Positions 36,901 to 51,900 of a stretch of 64,000 bases of DNA are shown here, piece by piece. Every line of letters starts with the position of its first letter. Within the stretch, counting starts at the first letter, position 1. The DNA is taken from assembly GCF_023278565.1 (NCBI RefSeq), contig NC_064675.1, positions 6,386,001-6,450,000 on the forward strand. Reading direction: 5' to 3'. Below the pieces are notes generated by a model. It was not told where the DNA came from. It was given only the letters and a program-made list of their open reading frames with translations, and ran no database searches. This DNA comes from Colletotrichum lupini (lineage: Eukaryota > Ascomycota > Sordariomycetes > Glomerellales > Glomerellaceae). The translations under genes were made by a program, and so were the position numbers.

Positions 36901-39900
36901 TGGCCGCCGTGTGACTGATGATTCAGCAGAAGAAAGCCGATTGCGATCGTCCCAAGACAATTAGCAAAGGGAAGCCCAGCTCCCGGGGGTTTAGTCGCCA
37001 ATTTTCATGAGACATTGCTCAATCGAGCAAGCGGGACGCGACTCTGACCAATCATTGAGCTTCTTTGTCGATGCAAGCCAACGCCGAAGGATGCATCGAG
37101 GACGGCGATCCCCAAAGACATGCCCCCGGAGTTTGGGCTGATGGTGGGCAGAGGCAAGCCAGCATCGACGCTTTGCATCACCACCCTATCACTAGCATTC
37201 CCCAAATGTCACAGGGAGAAGGGACTGCATACGCAAGAATGCTCATACCAGCGAGGAAACAAATCACATCTGGCGCCTTGCCGATCACTTCAACGTCGAC
37301 TACCTAGGGTTCCGTCACAACAGCATTTGTGGAGACGCAGAGACTGTTTGAGACCTCCAGACATCATACGTCGCCGTTGAAAGGCAAAATCATTCCTCTC
37401 GCCGTCCTTTTTTGCGAGAAGTCGGCTCACGGACGGGGAGCCTGCAGTGGCACAGCCTGGAGCTGACGGATGCTGCAGCAGCAGTGTTCCTCAGGAACAG
37501 ACTCACTACGCCTGTATGCGTATGCTGCTGCACAGAGTCTGAGAAGTTTGAAGAGACTGCCAGCGCATCAGAGCTGTGGATGACAGGCACATTTGTCTGG
37601 CCGTCCTCGAAGAAGCTGCAGACCAGGGTAGGGTCCGGACTGAGGGGTTCACCCATCGCTCTAGTGGCGGCCCGGTCTAAAACATGGCTTGGAGCTATCC
37701 CTCTGTCTCCCGCCGCGTCACTCGACACTCTACGACAGGCAGCTCGGACCGTGGGCAAGCTGGCGGGTCTTTGCCAGGACGCAGCCCAGTCCCGGATTCT
37801 GGGTCAAGTCAGTTCTTGATCCGGGACAAGTGACATAAAGCCATCCAGACGCCCACCCGAAGACGTTTTGTAAGGTTTTCGGCGTCCATTTCCCCATCCA
37901 ACCACAGCTCTTTTGCTCATCCGGACCGGCTGCTTTCGACCAGGTTCGACAAGGCTGTGGACAAGCGACGATCTCAAGTCATTGTTCACTGCTACGGGCG
38001 TACTGGGTACATCCGCTAGCTACCTCAATCACTTCAGTGATCAACGCAGATCTGACAGGGGTTCTTGTGGACTATTGGCGGTCCGGAACACCTCCTCTGC
38101 AGTCATCGGCGCCATCCACTGCTGTCAGCTCTCAATCTGGGTGAAGCTCTCTGGCCGCATTTAGCTGAGTGCTAAGGCTTCCCGTCACGGGAGCTATTCA
38201 ACGATCGCCCATATCAACGTACTTGATCCCGCGACTTGTCTCGCGCTTGAAGTCTCACAATGTACGGTCGACGAGATTCTCGAAAACGAATGTCTCTACC
38301 ACCCACTCGCACAATGTCAACAACATCAACACAAGGCTGGACGCCTAAGACGCTTGGGAACCCTATTATCGAGGGAAGGATGCCTCAAAATTCAAAAGTC
38401 AAGAGGTGGGACGGAGCAGCAAGGTCTTGCAGTGATTGGGATAATCTGAGAAGAGTAAGATGATCCTTCCTATCGTGATGAGAGAAATTCAGCTAGCGCG
38501 ATGTCTCTTGACCTTGAGATTATTCGCTAACGTTGTTGTCTCAGGACCCTGAATTATGGTTTCGCGGTGGAAACTGCTTCGTACACTTGTACGGCAAGGG
38601 GCAGTCCCGCAGAGGACCTGCATTTAAAGTACCATTCGGTGCTTTGCTTTCAGCAAACTGCCATCCGTTTGTCAAGAGATTTATGGCTCGCGACATGCCT
38701 GAGACGCCAGGTTCATTCCATGACCAGTATGATGATTTGGACCGGTGGAATGCTCTCAACCCCAACGAGCGGATCGAGCTCTACATTCCAGCACCCCCAA
38801 TGGCAGACAAGGAACAGGCATTTTCTTACCATCTCGCAACGAGAAATTTCTTTGCGTGGATCTTCCGACGCTCAGTGGTCGGCGAGCACCTCGGCACCGC
38901 ACTCATCGGCCTTCTCAACAGCATGGCGGAGTTCAGAGGCAACGAACAGGACAACGTGTCGGATCTCACTTCTTACTTAGATGAAGAGGGCTACTACGAC
39001 ATCAAGGGTCTGCCGCAACACGCACTTGCTATGCTGCATCTGGCCGAAGTCTTCCAATTGAGAGACCTGTACGTCGACGCATTCAGCCACTGCGTTGGAA
39101 TGAGCGAGGAGCTCTTCTACAGTCCCGAGTATCAGGTATGTTTCGCTCATCTCTAACGGCTGCACGTTTGACTCATAGAACATAGCACATTGGCTCGGTC
39201 TCTAAGACGCTGATTCGACGGGCGCGGACTGAGATGAATTCTAGACTCAGTCAAGCAGGTGGCATGCTTAAGAACTTCCTGGAAGAGGAGCTCTCTGAGA
39301 CACATCTTGGCCTTCCAGCAGGCGGACGTGCCCACCTGGACCGATTCCGATCCTTTATCCAATCATTTTACACGACAAAGTTTGGCTATTACCCGCCATT
39401 GTCCTTCGACACTCGCAGTAGCACCATCTTCGACCCTGAGATTTTCAGTACCATGTGCAAGGATTTCAAGGCCGTTTATGACTTGCTCGTAGACGAGGAG
39501 TTCACTTCAATCGAGAGCAGCCCGCTCCTTGCGCAAGGCGGGATCTGCGCCGTGCAGAGCGTCCAGGAATTCGATGAGCGATGCAACTTCAAGTCTCTGA
39601 GGCATCCGCTGCCATTACTGCCCGAGACTGTCAGCGACAAAGCATCCCGTCGCATGTCACTACAGTGGTTGGCGAACACCGCGCGAGGCGACAAGCTAAA
39701 GCCTGACCAACGCCTAGTGGCCCACAGTGCCATGATCAAGGCAATGAACATGCGTGACCCAGCACTTCTGGACAACGACTTTGTCCGCGCCTACCGGAAG
39801 TTTGAAGAAGACTCCGTTTCACCTCTTATTCGCGTCGATAAGGCCGAGAAGATTAGTCTCGTGGACGCCCGCAAGGTGCGCTGGATTCTGATTTACGCGG

Positions 39901-42900
39901 TGTACCAAGTGCTCCTCAGCTGCACACAGGCGCCATCAGAAGTTCGCGACACTGGTGCGGACTATCACCTCGCAGTGTCTTGTGAAAAGCTGCCGCCCTG
40001 GAAGGAGGGACGCCAATTGCAAACCCTCCTGCGCAAGCAGACAGACATCGCAGTCGATACTAAGCGATCGCAATCCGTCACGGACTGGGCAACGGGCTGC
40101 CATGGCACACCGTCTGTGGTTGTGTCGCCGACTATCGAGATTCGACCAGACGTCGACTACACTGCCAGATCCCGCCGCGACGAAATAGCCTCCCGTCGGC
40201 AGTCAACATGCGGGGTCTCACCCGCGGCGGCCCCGGCCCGCTCACGGAGCAGGAGCTTGTCCCGCAACAACCCCTTCCGACGATCCCTCAGCATCTTCCG
40301 TAAGCTGGAGGAGCAATGTGCTCCGGCACCCCGCAAGGCATCATACTGCGAGATCGTGGTCCACGGTTACGGCAACGGCACCAATGCTGTCAAGAAGTGG
40401 GAGGGTCCTCCCGCAGAGGTCTCGCCCCGGACTCATGTTGCACCGCGTTCCTTCTCGACTTCCTCAGAGTCCAGCGGCGCCTCTGAGGCTCCCTCGATGG
40501 GTGGTCACAGCTACGCGACCATCGACTCCACGGCGCCGCCGACCTCGCCCGATGCGCCGAGCAAGAATTGGCCGAACCAGGAGTCGCCTATGCTGAGCCC
40601 CGTTCCTCTGCGTGGTCGTCGGCGCATGAGAAATGTGCTTTCCTTCGCGGGGACGCCGCCCCGTGCCAGTTCTTCGGAGTGGACGGTAAATAACCGGCGT
40701 CACAGCGTTATCGGGGGCGGCGCTGGTAGCTACGCTCATGACTATGAGGAGCTGATTAAGGAGCAGGAGGCAGACTTCCACCGTCATGAGCTGGAGCCTC
40801 TTCCCCTGCAGATCCGCAAGTCTTCGATCCCGATTCATGAGTCCCCGGTATTGGGGCAGATGGATGTGCAGCCTGTGTGGGAGCAGTTCAAGGACCTTGG
40901 TGGTCTTACTAGCTGCTCCCCTCTGAATATCTAGACCGGCTGGGTGTACTGAGTACTACTCCGGCCGGAATGTACGAATGGTAGTGGCACGCTACCACTG
41001 GTGTTGTTTTCTTTGTATGTATTGATTTGGAAATGACGAGATACCCTGTCGCACCCTCCTTATACAGGCCTGCGCATGGCGATGATTGATATGAGCGATA
41101 TGGTTGGGGAAGGAGTTTAAGCCTGGATTGTTATGGCACATTGTACAATATTCTCACTGAAAAATCTGAAGAAAAGAGAACGAGATGAGAACGGGCTTCT
41201 TACGCCTGAACAGTGACTTTCCATATCACAAATGACGTCCGATGAGACGAGGCAATTTTTGGACTGAACGTGTCTACACACCACTACGTTTGTAAAGGAT
41301 AAAAAGGCTGCTACCGGCTGGTATTCCATAAGCTTCCTGTCTTCCCATTCGCAGTTCATCTGTGAAGCACATCATATTTGTACGATGGGCGCAAGTGCTG
41401 ACAGCAACGACCTGTCTCGTCAGCCCCGTGACGTTTTCTGCGGATGGTACCTGCAGGAATGCAGCCATCACGGAGTTGGATGTGCACATGGCAAAATATG
41501 CGCGACCTATCGCTCACAGGATGCATCGAATCAGGCTCGACGCCCATTCAGGAGGGATGTAAATGGGGCTGTCGTCATTTCAAACATTACTGCATATGTC
41601 CATTTATCTTTGTCCTATATTTACCGTTGCCATACAACTCAGCTTCCGGGCCTTCATCTACGGCTAGCATGCTCGCGCAATGCTCGCGCTTTTTACAGCG
41701 TTGAATGTACAGAATAAGGGTACACGGTTGTCCCTGTACAGATGCGATCATACGAGAGGCTGAGAGTTCAACGCTGCGTCGCAAATACCAACAAACGGAT
41801 ATTACTCAGTCTTGGTCGTCTTTGACGCGAGGGCCAGCCCGTCGACGATCTCGCCGCCCATGGAGAGGATCATGTAGCCTGAGCCGAGAAGCCATGCGCC
41901 GCTACAGTCGCGATTTCAAGTCAGCTTCCTTTCCGTGCAGCAACCCGCCTCTCCTGTTCGTGGGAAAAAGCTTACTTGGGAATGATCCAGAGGAAGAGGA
42001 GGTCCAGAGGGGGGTTGTGGCCAATGTTGTCAAAACGAGAGAAGTACTCGTTCGCCCCTGTCGCATCATCGTCGTTAGTACAGTATCGCTTCGCAGGGCT
42101 CCGGGAGCAAAAGGAAAGAGAGTCGCGCTTACAGTACAACACCGTCTTGCTCAACGTCATCACAGCCGCGCTGAACCCAATAACAATAGCCAGCGCGCCG
42201 GCCTTCCCACCAACAACCTTCTTCAACCCAGCCGGCCCGTCAACGGCGCGTCCTCGCGAGAAGTACAACCAGTAGTAGGCGAGATACATGACCGTCTCGA
42301 CGGCGTTCAGCGCGCCCTGCGCAGAGGTGAAGCCGTTGCCGGCGTTGAAGGCCTTCCACCCGTACACGTGGTCGACCTCACCGTAGAGCTTGTAGGGCGC
42401 CCAGACGGGCCAGTGGAGGTGGCCGCCGGGCATCGTCCAGGGCCGGAGGAGGACGTAGCCCGTGTCCCAGATGACGAGGGGCAGGGAGACGAGGAGCCAG
42501 AAGCAGGTGAGGGAGGTTGGCGCGTGGGACCAGCCTTGCGGGGTGGATTTGTTTTCGGGGTGGGTTGTTGCGGCTGTTACGACGGCGCGGGCTTTTGAGG
42601 GGATGGTTGGGGAGGCTTCGGGGCCGGTTGAGAGGGCGCGGGAGGAGGATCGTGTTGAGACCATCTTGTTGTCGACGCTAGGTCTTCGGATTTGGGTAGG
42701 TTCGCAATGTGAGGGTATCGTGGAGGAGGAAGCGTTGGCTCGGTATGGCCCGTCGAGTCTTTGACGCGTTGTTTATCGGGTTGTGTGTATGTGTCTTCGT
42801 GTACGTGTGTTGTCGTCGAGAAGTAGTAGTAGGGGAGGAGGAGGGAAGCTTCGGAAAGGTTAATTGGACCGAGAAGGACAAGGACAGGTAAAGCGACCGG

Positions 42901-45900
42901 GATCAAGTCAATTAGACTGCCCGTCCCAGTGTCCCAGGGACCTGTTCACAAACGGCCAGGAACCACAGAATACGTGATCCGTGCCGTTACACTCTCCACA
43001 CAGGAACCGACCGGCAGTCCTGGGGCTTGAGGCTTGAGCAACGGTGGGTGGCACCCGAATACGACAGACTGACTGGCGCAGCGTGCTGGTGTGTCGCGAC
43101 ACTCTCAAACCTTCTTTGGCCCCTCGGAGCGGTCCTGTGCAGGCTTCCCTAAACGGTTCGCGCCTTCGCAGTACGTATATAGAGGGGCAGCGGCGCGATT
43201 AGTCAACCCGAGTGCCGCGTCTCCACACTTTCGCGGATGACTGGTGATCCGTGCTTCGCTAGCGAATTGCGGGGGTGGGGCAGACATGTCGATACAACAG
43301 GAAACATCGCGAAGGTCTAGTCCGTCATTGCCTTCAAATGTCGGTTCCTGGTCTGGATGCCGCTTACGACTTCAGCCAAGGCTGGTAACACCTGTATCTA
43401 CCATTGAAACCTTGCGTGCTTGTGCTGATGCTTTTCCATTGACTAGCACATGTTTGCTCTTGTGGGTTTCTCCAGTTTGGCTGACGAGGCTGGACGAAAC
43501 GAAGAGTGCCCTGTGAACTGTGTATCGAGTGATCGATCAATGGTGCCTACGAAAACCAGAGCTCTCGGTCCAACTATTACCAAGACATGTTTTCATTCCT
43601 TCGAGTCCGATCAGGCGAGTGCCTACCACTCTTTGTCAACTTTGACGCGTGACCTGGACAGGATGAGCACCAGTGTGCTCTTCTTTGGTGGCCTCTGTTC
43701 ACCGCAAGGCCTCGATATGGCTTGTGGGGGAAAAACGCGCTAACGCTAGCTCATTGGTACAGAGGCGAAGGGAGGAATGCAAGACTGTTGACTAGGACGA
43801 ACTAACTCGATATAAGACAGAGCACCTCGCCTTCTTAAGCAAGCCGTCTGCCGGCAGCACAAAGCAGGCAATTCTCTTTCCCGAGAACCAGAAATCTACC
43901 CCACCCAGACGACTTCCAAGACTCGCAAGTTCTATTTCCAGTTGAAGCTCCGAGAAGATGGACATTCAACCGATGCATCACTACCGTACAGGGAGCGGAA
44001 GCTCTTCGCACACAGAGAATGGCTCGGAGAATGACTGGAGGAATGACACGAAGAGTAATGCGCAGAGCGACGCGCAGACCGACTCGGAGAGCGACTCGGA
44101 GACCAACTGTGGAAACGACTTACTACCCGAATCGTATAAAAGCAATCAAGTACCAAATTTCACACCGATCTTAGGGTTGGCCCCGACGGTTCATAAGTGC
44201 CCCTACGGAAATTGCGGCAAGGGCTTCACCTCGAAAGCAAATTTCCGAAAGCATTGGATTGCTAGACATGGGCCACTCCCTACATCGCGACCAAAAAGCA
44301 GTTCCACCACTCGTCGCGATATCATAGTGCCTACCTCTACCAAGGAATTGTCTCATAGATTGTCGGAACTTCAAGTTTCAGATGTTCCTCAACGGTGTCA
44401 TGACGCTGGTCTGGCACCCTCAATTGCGACCGCTCTAGAAGCATTTGTTGGAGATCCTGGGCTGGAGATAAGGGACGGACTTGGGGGTAACGTCTTTCCA
44501 GCAAAGCCTGGATTCGAACCGCCAAACTCTGGATTGAAGCTTCATCCGCTCGAATATCCTCGAGCTCAACCGGCCGAATTCAATGCACCTTCACTGAATA
44601 CTGCGTCTGGAGGGCCGTTCATGGCAAACCCGAGAGACCAAGATGCCCACCGCATCATGAATGAATTAGTCCTTAAAGCTTTGCATGACCTTGAGGTCAG
44701 AGTGCAAATCACTTGTTGCCAGAAGACCACAGTCCAAGGTGAAGGGAAAGTGCCAACCAGGAAACGGGCTCGGGGGCCTGCAAATCAGCAGCAGCCGCCG
44801 AGCCGGAAGCGGCAAGCAGTTTCTCAGAGGCAAGGAGAAGAATCCAACGAGGATGACAACGACCAATCAAGCGACGACGATCTGGAACGCCACGGTCCTG
44901 AAGACGGGAAAGACGATACGGGCGCAGGCGATATGGACCTGAAATACCTGGCTTGCCCTCTCTTTCGAAAGGACCCCCGAAGATACGCGGCTTGCGCGAA
45001 AAGTCGACTGAGGCGTATCAGAGATGTCAAGCAGCATTTGAGACGAAAGCACACTAGACCGGAGTACTACTGTCCCACTTGTTGGGAAACATACTCGGGA
45101 CCAGACGAGCGAGATGCTCACCTTATTCAACGCTCTTGTAATGGCCCAGAAGGGTCAGGCCCACCGTAGATTTCACGGGAGCAAGATACTCTATTAGAAG
45201 GAAGAGTTCCAAATGGATCAACGGCGCAAGAATGGTTCAGCGTGTGGGACATTGTCTGCCCTGGCCAGACACGCCCGGAACCTCCATTTTGTTTCTTGGG
45301 TAGGATGGTCGAGGACATTAGCACCTTCCGGAGAGAGCTCTGGGAAACCAAGGGCTCTGAAATTATCGAAGACCTCGTATCTCAGCGGGAAGCCACGCTC
45401 CAGGAACCTCTGACAGAGGAGACTAGGAGTCTGCTCCAGAGGTGCATCATGGACGCTGTCCGGCGTGTGCTGGAGCATCCCGATGTCACACAAGCAAGAG
45501 AGGTCCGATGGAACCAGGGCAACGACCTTGCTGAGGCAGCTTCAGTACCTCAATTTTCTAACCGGGTCCACGATGTTTCTGAAGATGTTGCCCACGCAGT
45601 TCATCGCCAACCTTGTTGGACGCAAGATAACATACTCCAGGACGGCCACTCTTCCATTCCGAATCTAAGGCAGGCACTCCAGTTGGATGTCGAGCAGCAG
45701 TTCGAAGACTTTACGTCTTTCTGGAATCTGCAAACATCCGAACATGAAGGATTCGATACGGTCAATCGCAATGTCCTTGATACATTTCCGCCATAACAGA
45801 GATGAAACCACTTTCGATTCCGTTGCAGATAAGTGCATGAAGCTACCAAAGAGGACGGCTCTTTGATCTGCTGTTTATTTTCACGCAGCCTCAGCATGAG

Positions 45901-48900
45901 ACCGTTTACATGTAGTCCTGTTTCTGCATAGCAGCTGGTCCATAACGCGGTTGTCGTTGTGCTGTTCATTAGGCAGGAAGGGCAACCTCTCGAGAAGTTC
46001 CAGTACCTAGAGAGAATGTATAATCATTGACAATCGTTAAATGGACCAAAATCGAATCTATTGTTGGGAAGCTCTTGTCCCGAATGCTAATTTCCCATGA
46101 TATCTAAACTTACTTGAATTGATGCTCGATGAAGGGACCAAAGTCTTGAACTGGTTGGTGCGGGTATAAAGACACAATTGAAAGTATTGACGCTTAACGG
46201 AACTGAACTCCCTTCCATTTACCATGGCCCGTTACAATTGATCCAACGGAACGAGAAAACAAGTAGACAATGGAAAGAATGAGACGAGAAACACCAAATC
46301 AGTAGTGTAAGAAGCACGTCTTTGGAGACCCTCCGGGCTCACGCTGGCATTCGCAGTGTTCTGGCGGGAGGAGGTTGCTCGGTGACGGATAACCTTCGTC
46401 GTCGGCCGCGATTGTATGTTCGTCGAGGAGACGCGCCCAGGTGTCGGTAATGACCGGGTTGATGGTTCGTTGTCGCTGATTCAGCCCTTGCGGAGAGAAG
46501 TTGACGCCGGGTTCTGGCGAATGAAAAGGCGCTTGAGCTTGTCCGATGGCTGTGTAGTGCACTCGGGGGGAGGTGGTGTTGAGCATGGGATTTGTTCTGA
46601 AGCCAGACGTGTTGGTTTGGTGAGCTGTCCAGTGCTGCTGAGCACCGGGGCCATGGTGATTCATTAATGCCAAATTGTATGATATGTGTGCTGCCCGAGC
46701 CTGATGGGAGTTCCTTGGAGCATTGAACGGTTGATATGAGCTCTGAAAGGGATCAAACGTTGAGCGGGGTTGCGATTCATCGATGTAGGTTATGTTTGTC
46801 GGACCCAATGAGTTTGGGGGAGACATAAGAGAAGCCGCCGTGGGACTGAAATTGGGAAACACCTGGTTCTGGGCAGAGCGCGAGGATGACCTGGAGGGGT
46901 GAAATGAAGGTGAAGTCGGTGGCTCCCGAATGCCGTTCGCAGCATGAGGATAATTGTGCTGCTCGACTGGCAATGGTGACACTCCCGGGCCTGGACCCCA
47001 GCTGTTGTCCAACACGCGAATGACTGCCTGGACGACGTGGTCATTCCACCCAAACTGTAGCCCAAGCTGCTGCACACCAACAGCCATTCTGGGCGCTACT
47101 CGTCGTTTTGTCGCAAGCTCGTCGACATCGTCAGAGTAGGGCGACGCAGATCTCTGCTCGCCCGGAAAGACAATGTCCCAGATCTTAAACCAGAATTCCT
47201 TCTCATCTTCACCGCGAGACTTCTTCAGTCCTCGAATAGAGGCTATTTGGTCTTCATTGAGTCCAGAAGCATCGAAATCACAGACACCGGGGCGGCATGT
47301 TCGTGACCTTATATGTGCACTACGTTCTGCGAATGTGGTGAACAAGGAAAAGCAAATGACACAGTGAATGGGCTGGCGGTGGTTGCCCCTGCCCTCTTCT
47401 GTCAAGTGTCTCTTAATGTCCCTAACTTCGTCGAATTTGTAATGGCGGCAGCACTCATGGGCGACAGTGTCGTGCGCGTAGAAGTGGCACGCGAAAAGCC
47501 TCCCCTTCCTGACCGCTTTGGCTTTGGGGGCGACTGCGACACGCGGGCGTTTTCCACCAGGCCCGCGGCTCGTGGTGCTAGAAGCAGTGCTCCCGCTTGA
47601 CTTGGTAGCTCTCTTCCTTCTTCGACTTTGGTCAGTTCCAGAGGCCACGCCCCCGGATCCGCTAGTCTTTCCAGAACTACCGCCTGTAGTGCTGCTCTTT
47701 GGTATGTACACGAGATGCTTGAGGTACAGTCCAGGCGCGGTGTACAGTTCTCGAAGGAGCTGTGGAATCGGCGGGCGGGCGAGTAAATCACTACAGGCTC
47801 GCCAGCCTGTAGGTGAATGTCCACTGATCTGGGAAATTGGATTCTCGTTGGGGCAGAGCGCTGCTGGCACCCACTTGGCGAATAGAGCGACGGCAACTGG
47901 CTTCAGCAGGTAAAGACCAGTGCCACAGACCGCGAGTAAGTTGTAAAGGCCATGGCGAACTTTGACGTCGTCTATTTTAAAGACTGGCCACTGAGAACAT
48001 GTATGCTGTGCGAGAGTTGGGCCGAGGTGACGGGAGGGTGTTTGCAGTACTGCAACGCCGGCCGGAGAGAGTTGAACGTGGGAATGATTTAGTTGTGACG
48101 AGAGAGAACTAAAGAGCGAATCAAAGAAAGTCGGACAGCCTCCCAGGGCGTCTGCAGCGGTGGAACAAACGTCGACGACCGTACACGGGCCCGATGACTG
48201 GCCCAAACTGTTACCACCGACGGTTGACAATCGGTTGGCTACAGTGTCTGAATAGACGATCAAGCCACTTGAGAACCTCAGTAGCAAACTCATCGACAAA
48301 GGTGGTTGGAAACGAAACGAAACGAAATGCTTTCAGGCTGTTGGCTGAGAGCGTCTACGAGGCGAAAGCTATATGATATGCTTGTGGAATTGTAGGAAAT
48401 GAGAAAGGAGGAAAGAAACCGGCGACGGCTTCCATCTGTGAGAAATCCTAGACTCCAGTCGCCTCCTCAACCAACTCCTCCCCTTAGCGCGGCTGCCTTC
48501 CCGTCTCCTGGTAATCAACATCTACTCCCAAGTTCTCACGCCCCGATGAGGACCTCCGATGAGGCTCTTCGGCCGGGCAGCTTGTAATTCTCAACGTACG
48601 GAGCTCTGCACAGCCATCGTAGATTTGTCGGGGCGGACTCGGAGGCGTACTGTTCCGTATCCATGCCATCGATCTGTTCAGTATCGCGTCTTCCTCACGG
48701 CTATCACGCTCATAGCGAGGCTGTCTCGTATGCCGACTCCTGATCCAATGATCTGAATTCTCCCTTGATGTGAGTCCTGTCGTCAGTCACTTGATTTGCC
48801 AGGCTTTCGAGGCGTCTCTTCCTCACCGCCCAGCACTCGAGGTCATTGCACAAGGCAAGCCGCTGCCTCGCGCCACAACAGCCCCTGAGGTCGAAAATCC

Positions 48901-51900
48901 TGATCCAGATGCGCGGTGTTACAAGGCATTTTTCTACTTTGATTCCACCTGTAGACATGCATCTACGTCACTGCCGGGCAGTTGCGCATGACAAGCGGGC
49001 AGATTTACACATCGAAACGCGCGAGTGCTCGTTTCTACAATGATGGAAATGCGTGATGTACGTACAATAACGACACGCCCCCTAAAGGCGAACCACTTCA
49101 TACAGTTCACAGCAGTTCGCCGGGCCACAATTTGGAAAGCGAGCGCAACTGCTCAAGAAATCACTTTCAATTGCGCACAATTGCGCTGCGCGATAGTCTG
49201 GTGAAATGCGCAGTGAAGGAAAAACTCGTGATCTTAGCCGCCTGGAAAGACGTAGAAAAGACGTGAAAAAACACTCTGAAATTGAGCACGAGGTGTTCTC
49301 TGAATATGTTTTTTGGTCATGAAACGTTCGTCCAAGTAAAAACAAATCAAGCAACCTTGTAGAATCACTCGGAAGAACCAGCCAGTTGGAAGCTCGAGAT
49401 GCCGAGCAGCGATGTACACTCCCTCCATGCAGGAGACTCGAGGTGGGTGCTTCAGTCCCCAACCGACTTTCGTCACGCTCATTGATTAGCAGCAGCTCAG
49501 GCAAAAGCGGCCAGCGGGCTGTGCGAACCACCAGACTTGAGGCGTGGATGACGGAGGAACCGCCAATCCCACTCGCGGCCTACGGTCTCGCACAGACAAC
49601 CAGCAAGAGCCAAGGAACACCCTCAGGAATTAGGAAATTTGATCAGGCGTGGGAGAAGGCTGCGAGGAGATAAAGAAGATACCCGGAACACATCACACAA
49701 ACAACGAATGCTGACTTCGAATTTCTTGACTTTGACTTAGAGCCTTTATGTTGGTTCGCCAACAAAGTGACTTGGGCTGGACGCCCTCAGACCATTAGAC
49801 GGACACTGTGCACTCTCAGGCTGCAAATGCGTGCCCTAATTTACACCTACTGTAGCTAGGGAGGCTTGTCTAAGGTTGCACAGCCCTAATTTCTGCAACC
49901 ATCTCGCTCCCTTCCAGTGGGGGAGACGTGCCCCAATCCAGCTTGTCACACCTAACGCATCTCAATTTAAGCCTGGTACTTCTGCGCCGGCATCAACAAC
50001 ACGAATTTGGGTAGTGTGGAATAGATAGGAAGGACATTTGGTCATGTGCGCGCCTCAAATCCTGAGGAAAGAGTGGAAGAATTTGTCCTATAAGTTTGGA
50101 AATCCCACCTACCATTAACACATGCCCCTGAATCGAGAGAGATGTTCTGGGACTTCGAAGAAACCGCCTCAGCTAGCTTGTGACTGCTAGTACCCAGCTC
50201 GAGAGCTCAATGATGGACCTAAGTCTTCAGCATCGAGAGTATCCCCCCAACGTAGACGAGGCTTCCCAGCTATCGGGCCCCTACTTCGTCGTTCCCTCGC
50301 CCACCACGACGTTTTGGGAGGAGCTTGAGTCGTCTTGGCCCTGGCTCCCTTCTCTCCAGGACCAAACACAGACGTCTTACGGCGGTGAGAATGAGTAATG
50401 TGCATGGAAGATTGAACATCACTAAGAGAATTGTAGAAGAGCTTCCTGGAAGTCACTTTCTTGGCGATTGGGTACAGCTGCCGCTTCCAGAGTTACCGTC
50501 CCTCGGCCCTGCTCTCCCGCAAGACCGCGCTTCGAAGTCACAGAATGAGGCGTATCTTGAGCCATCGGATTGTCAGGCTGCAGCAATCCCTGGTGTTCAT
50601 GGCCAAAGCTACTTTTGTCAGCCTTCACAAGGTGGGTTTTGGGAAATTCAACCCCAGATGGGCTGGTTTATACATGACAAATAGACTGACATTGCTCAGA
50701 TTGTGACATGAAGACCTTTCCTGGACCAAGCGTAGTCCTACCAAGTCACTACCAGTGGTCGAGACAATCTATCCACGATCGGAATGACATCTCATCTAGC
50801 CAGGAGACTTTTCTGTGTGACAGACATGCAGATCCAGTATCAACCTCTGGCAAAACATGCCACCTAATTCCCAACAGGGCAAGCCATCGCAAGCGAGCGA
50901 GATCGCAGTCAGAGCCCCTGGGTGATGAAACAATCGATAGCCTTAACGGAGAGTGCGCAACTGTAAATGATGGCAGACAAGTGGAAGGGGAGCTTCATCA
51001 CGTGGAGGCAGAGCCATTGCCGAGCAAAAGACTTGCCTGTCCTTTCTATAAGTATGATCGGATCACGCACCTCCACTGTGCTCGCTTCCACCTGAAGAGA
51101 GTTAAGGACGTTAAGCAGCATCTTCTCAGGAAGCATCGGTTTCACTGCAAGACTTGTCACGAAGGCTTTAAGGATAAAGAAAAGTGCAAAGCTCATGTCG
51201 ATGCCGAGCAGTGCGATAGCAGGGCCAGTACCCGGTCGGCCGAGATCGATGAAGGCATTTCGGAGCATCAGGTAAACGATCTCTTGCAGAGGATGAATAG
51301 CGGCCCTAAGGGGGATGAACATTCCTGGTACACTATCTGGGATATCTTGTTCCCCGGACGATCCTTTCCCGCCTCACCATTTCTAAGGACCGAAGTGGAA
51401 GAAGTCATCTCGACCGTGTGTGACTTGTGGCACAAGAATGGTTCCAAGGTCTTGTCATCTCTTAATAACGGCTCATCGCCGACGGACTTGATAACCAGCA
51501 CGGAGTTGCCCAGAGGAAGACCTTTCTCTCCCTTTAACTCTTCCACAGGTGAGGATTTGTTGTTGATCTTGGGCCAGCTCGCGAAAGTGAGTGCAACACA
51601 AAGCGAGGCCGATGAGACAAGCCTCACTAAATCGCGTTTCTACCCTTCGTCGCCTGCAATTTACTCCCCGCCCACGTCGGTCATGACTCTAAGCGCCGTC
51701 GACGACAAAGAGAGGTGGCAGCTTGGTCATGCGATGGTGTCTTCTCCTCTGAAAGTTGACGACTTGAACAATATAACACTTGGGTCGAGAAGGAGCACAG
51801 AGAAATGACGAAACCTCTGTATAAAAGACTTTTGGTCTAAAGTTGTACTTGAACCAAGAAATTTACGCGTTGATACCAACAAAATATGAACAGGACACGA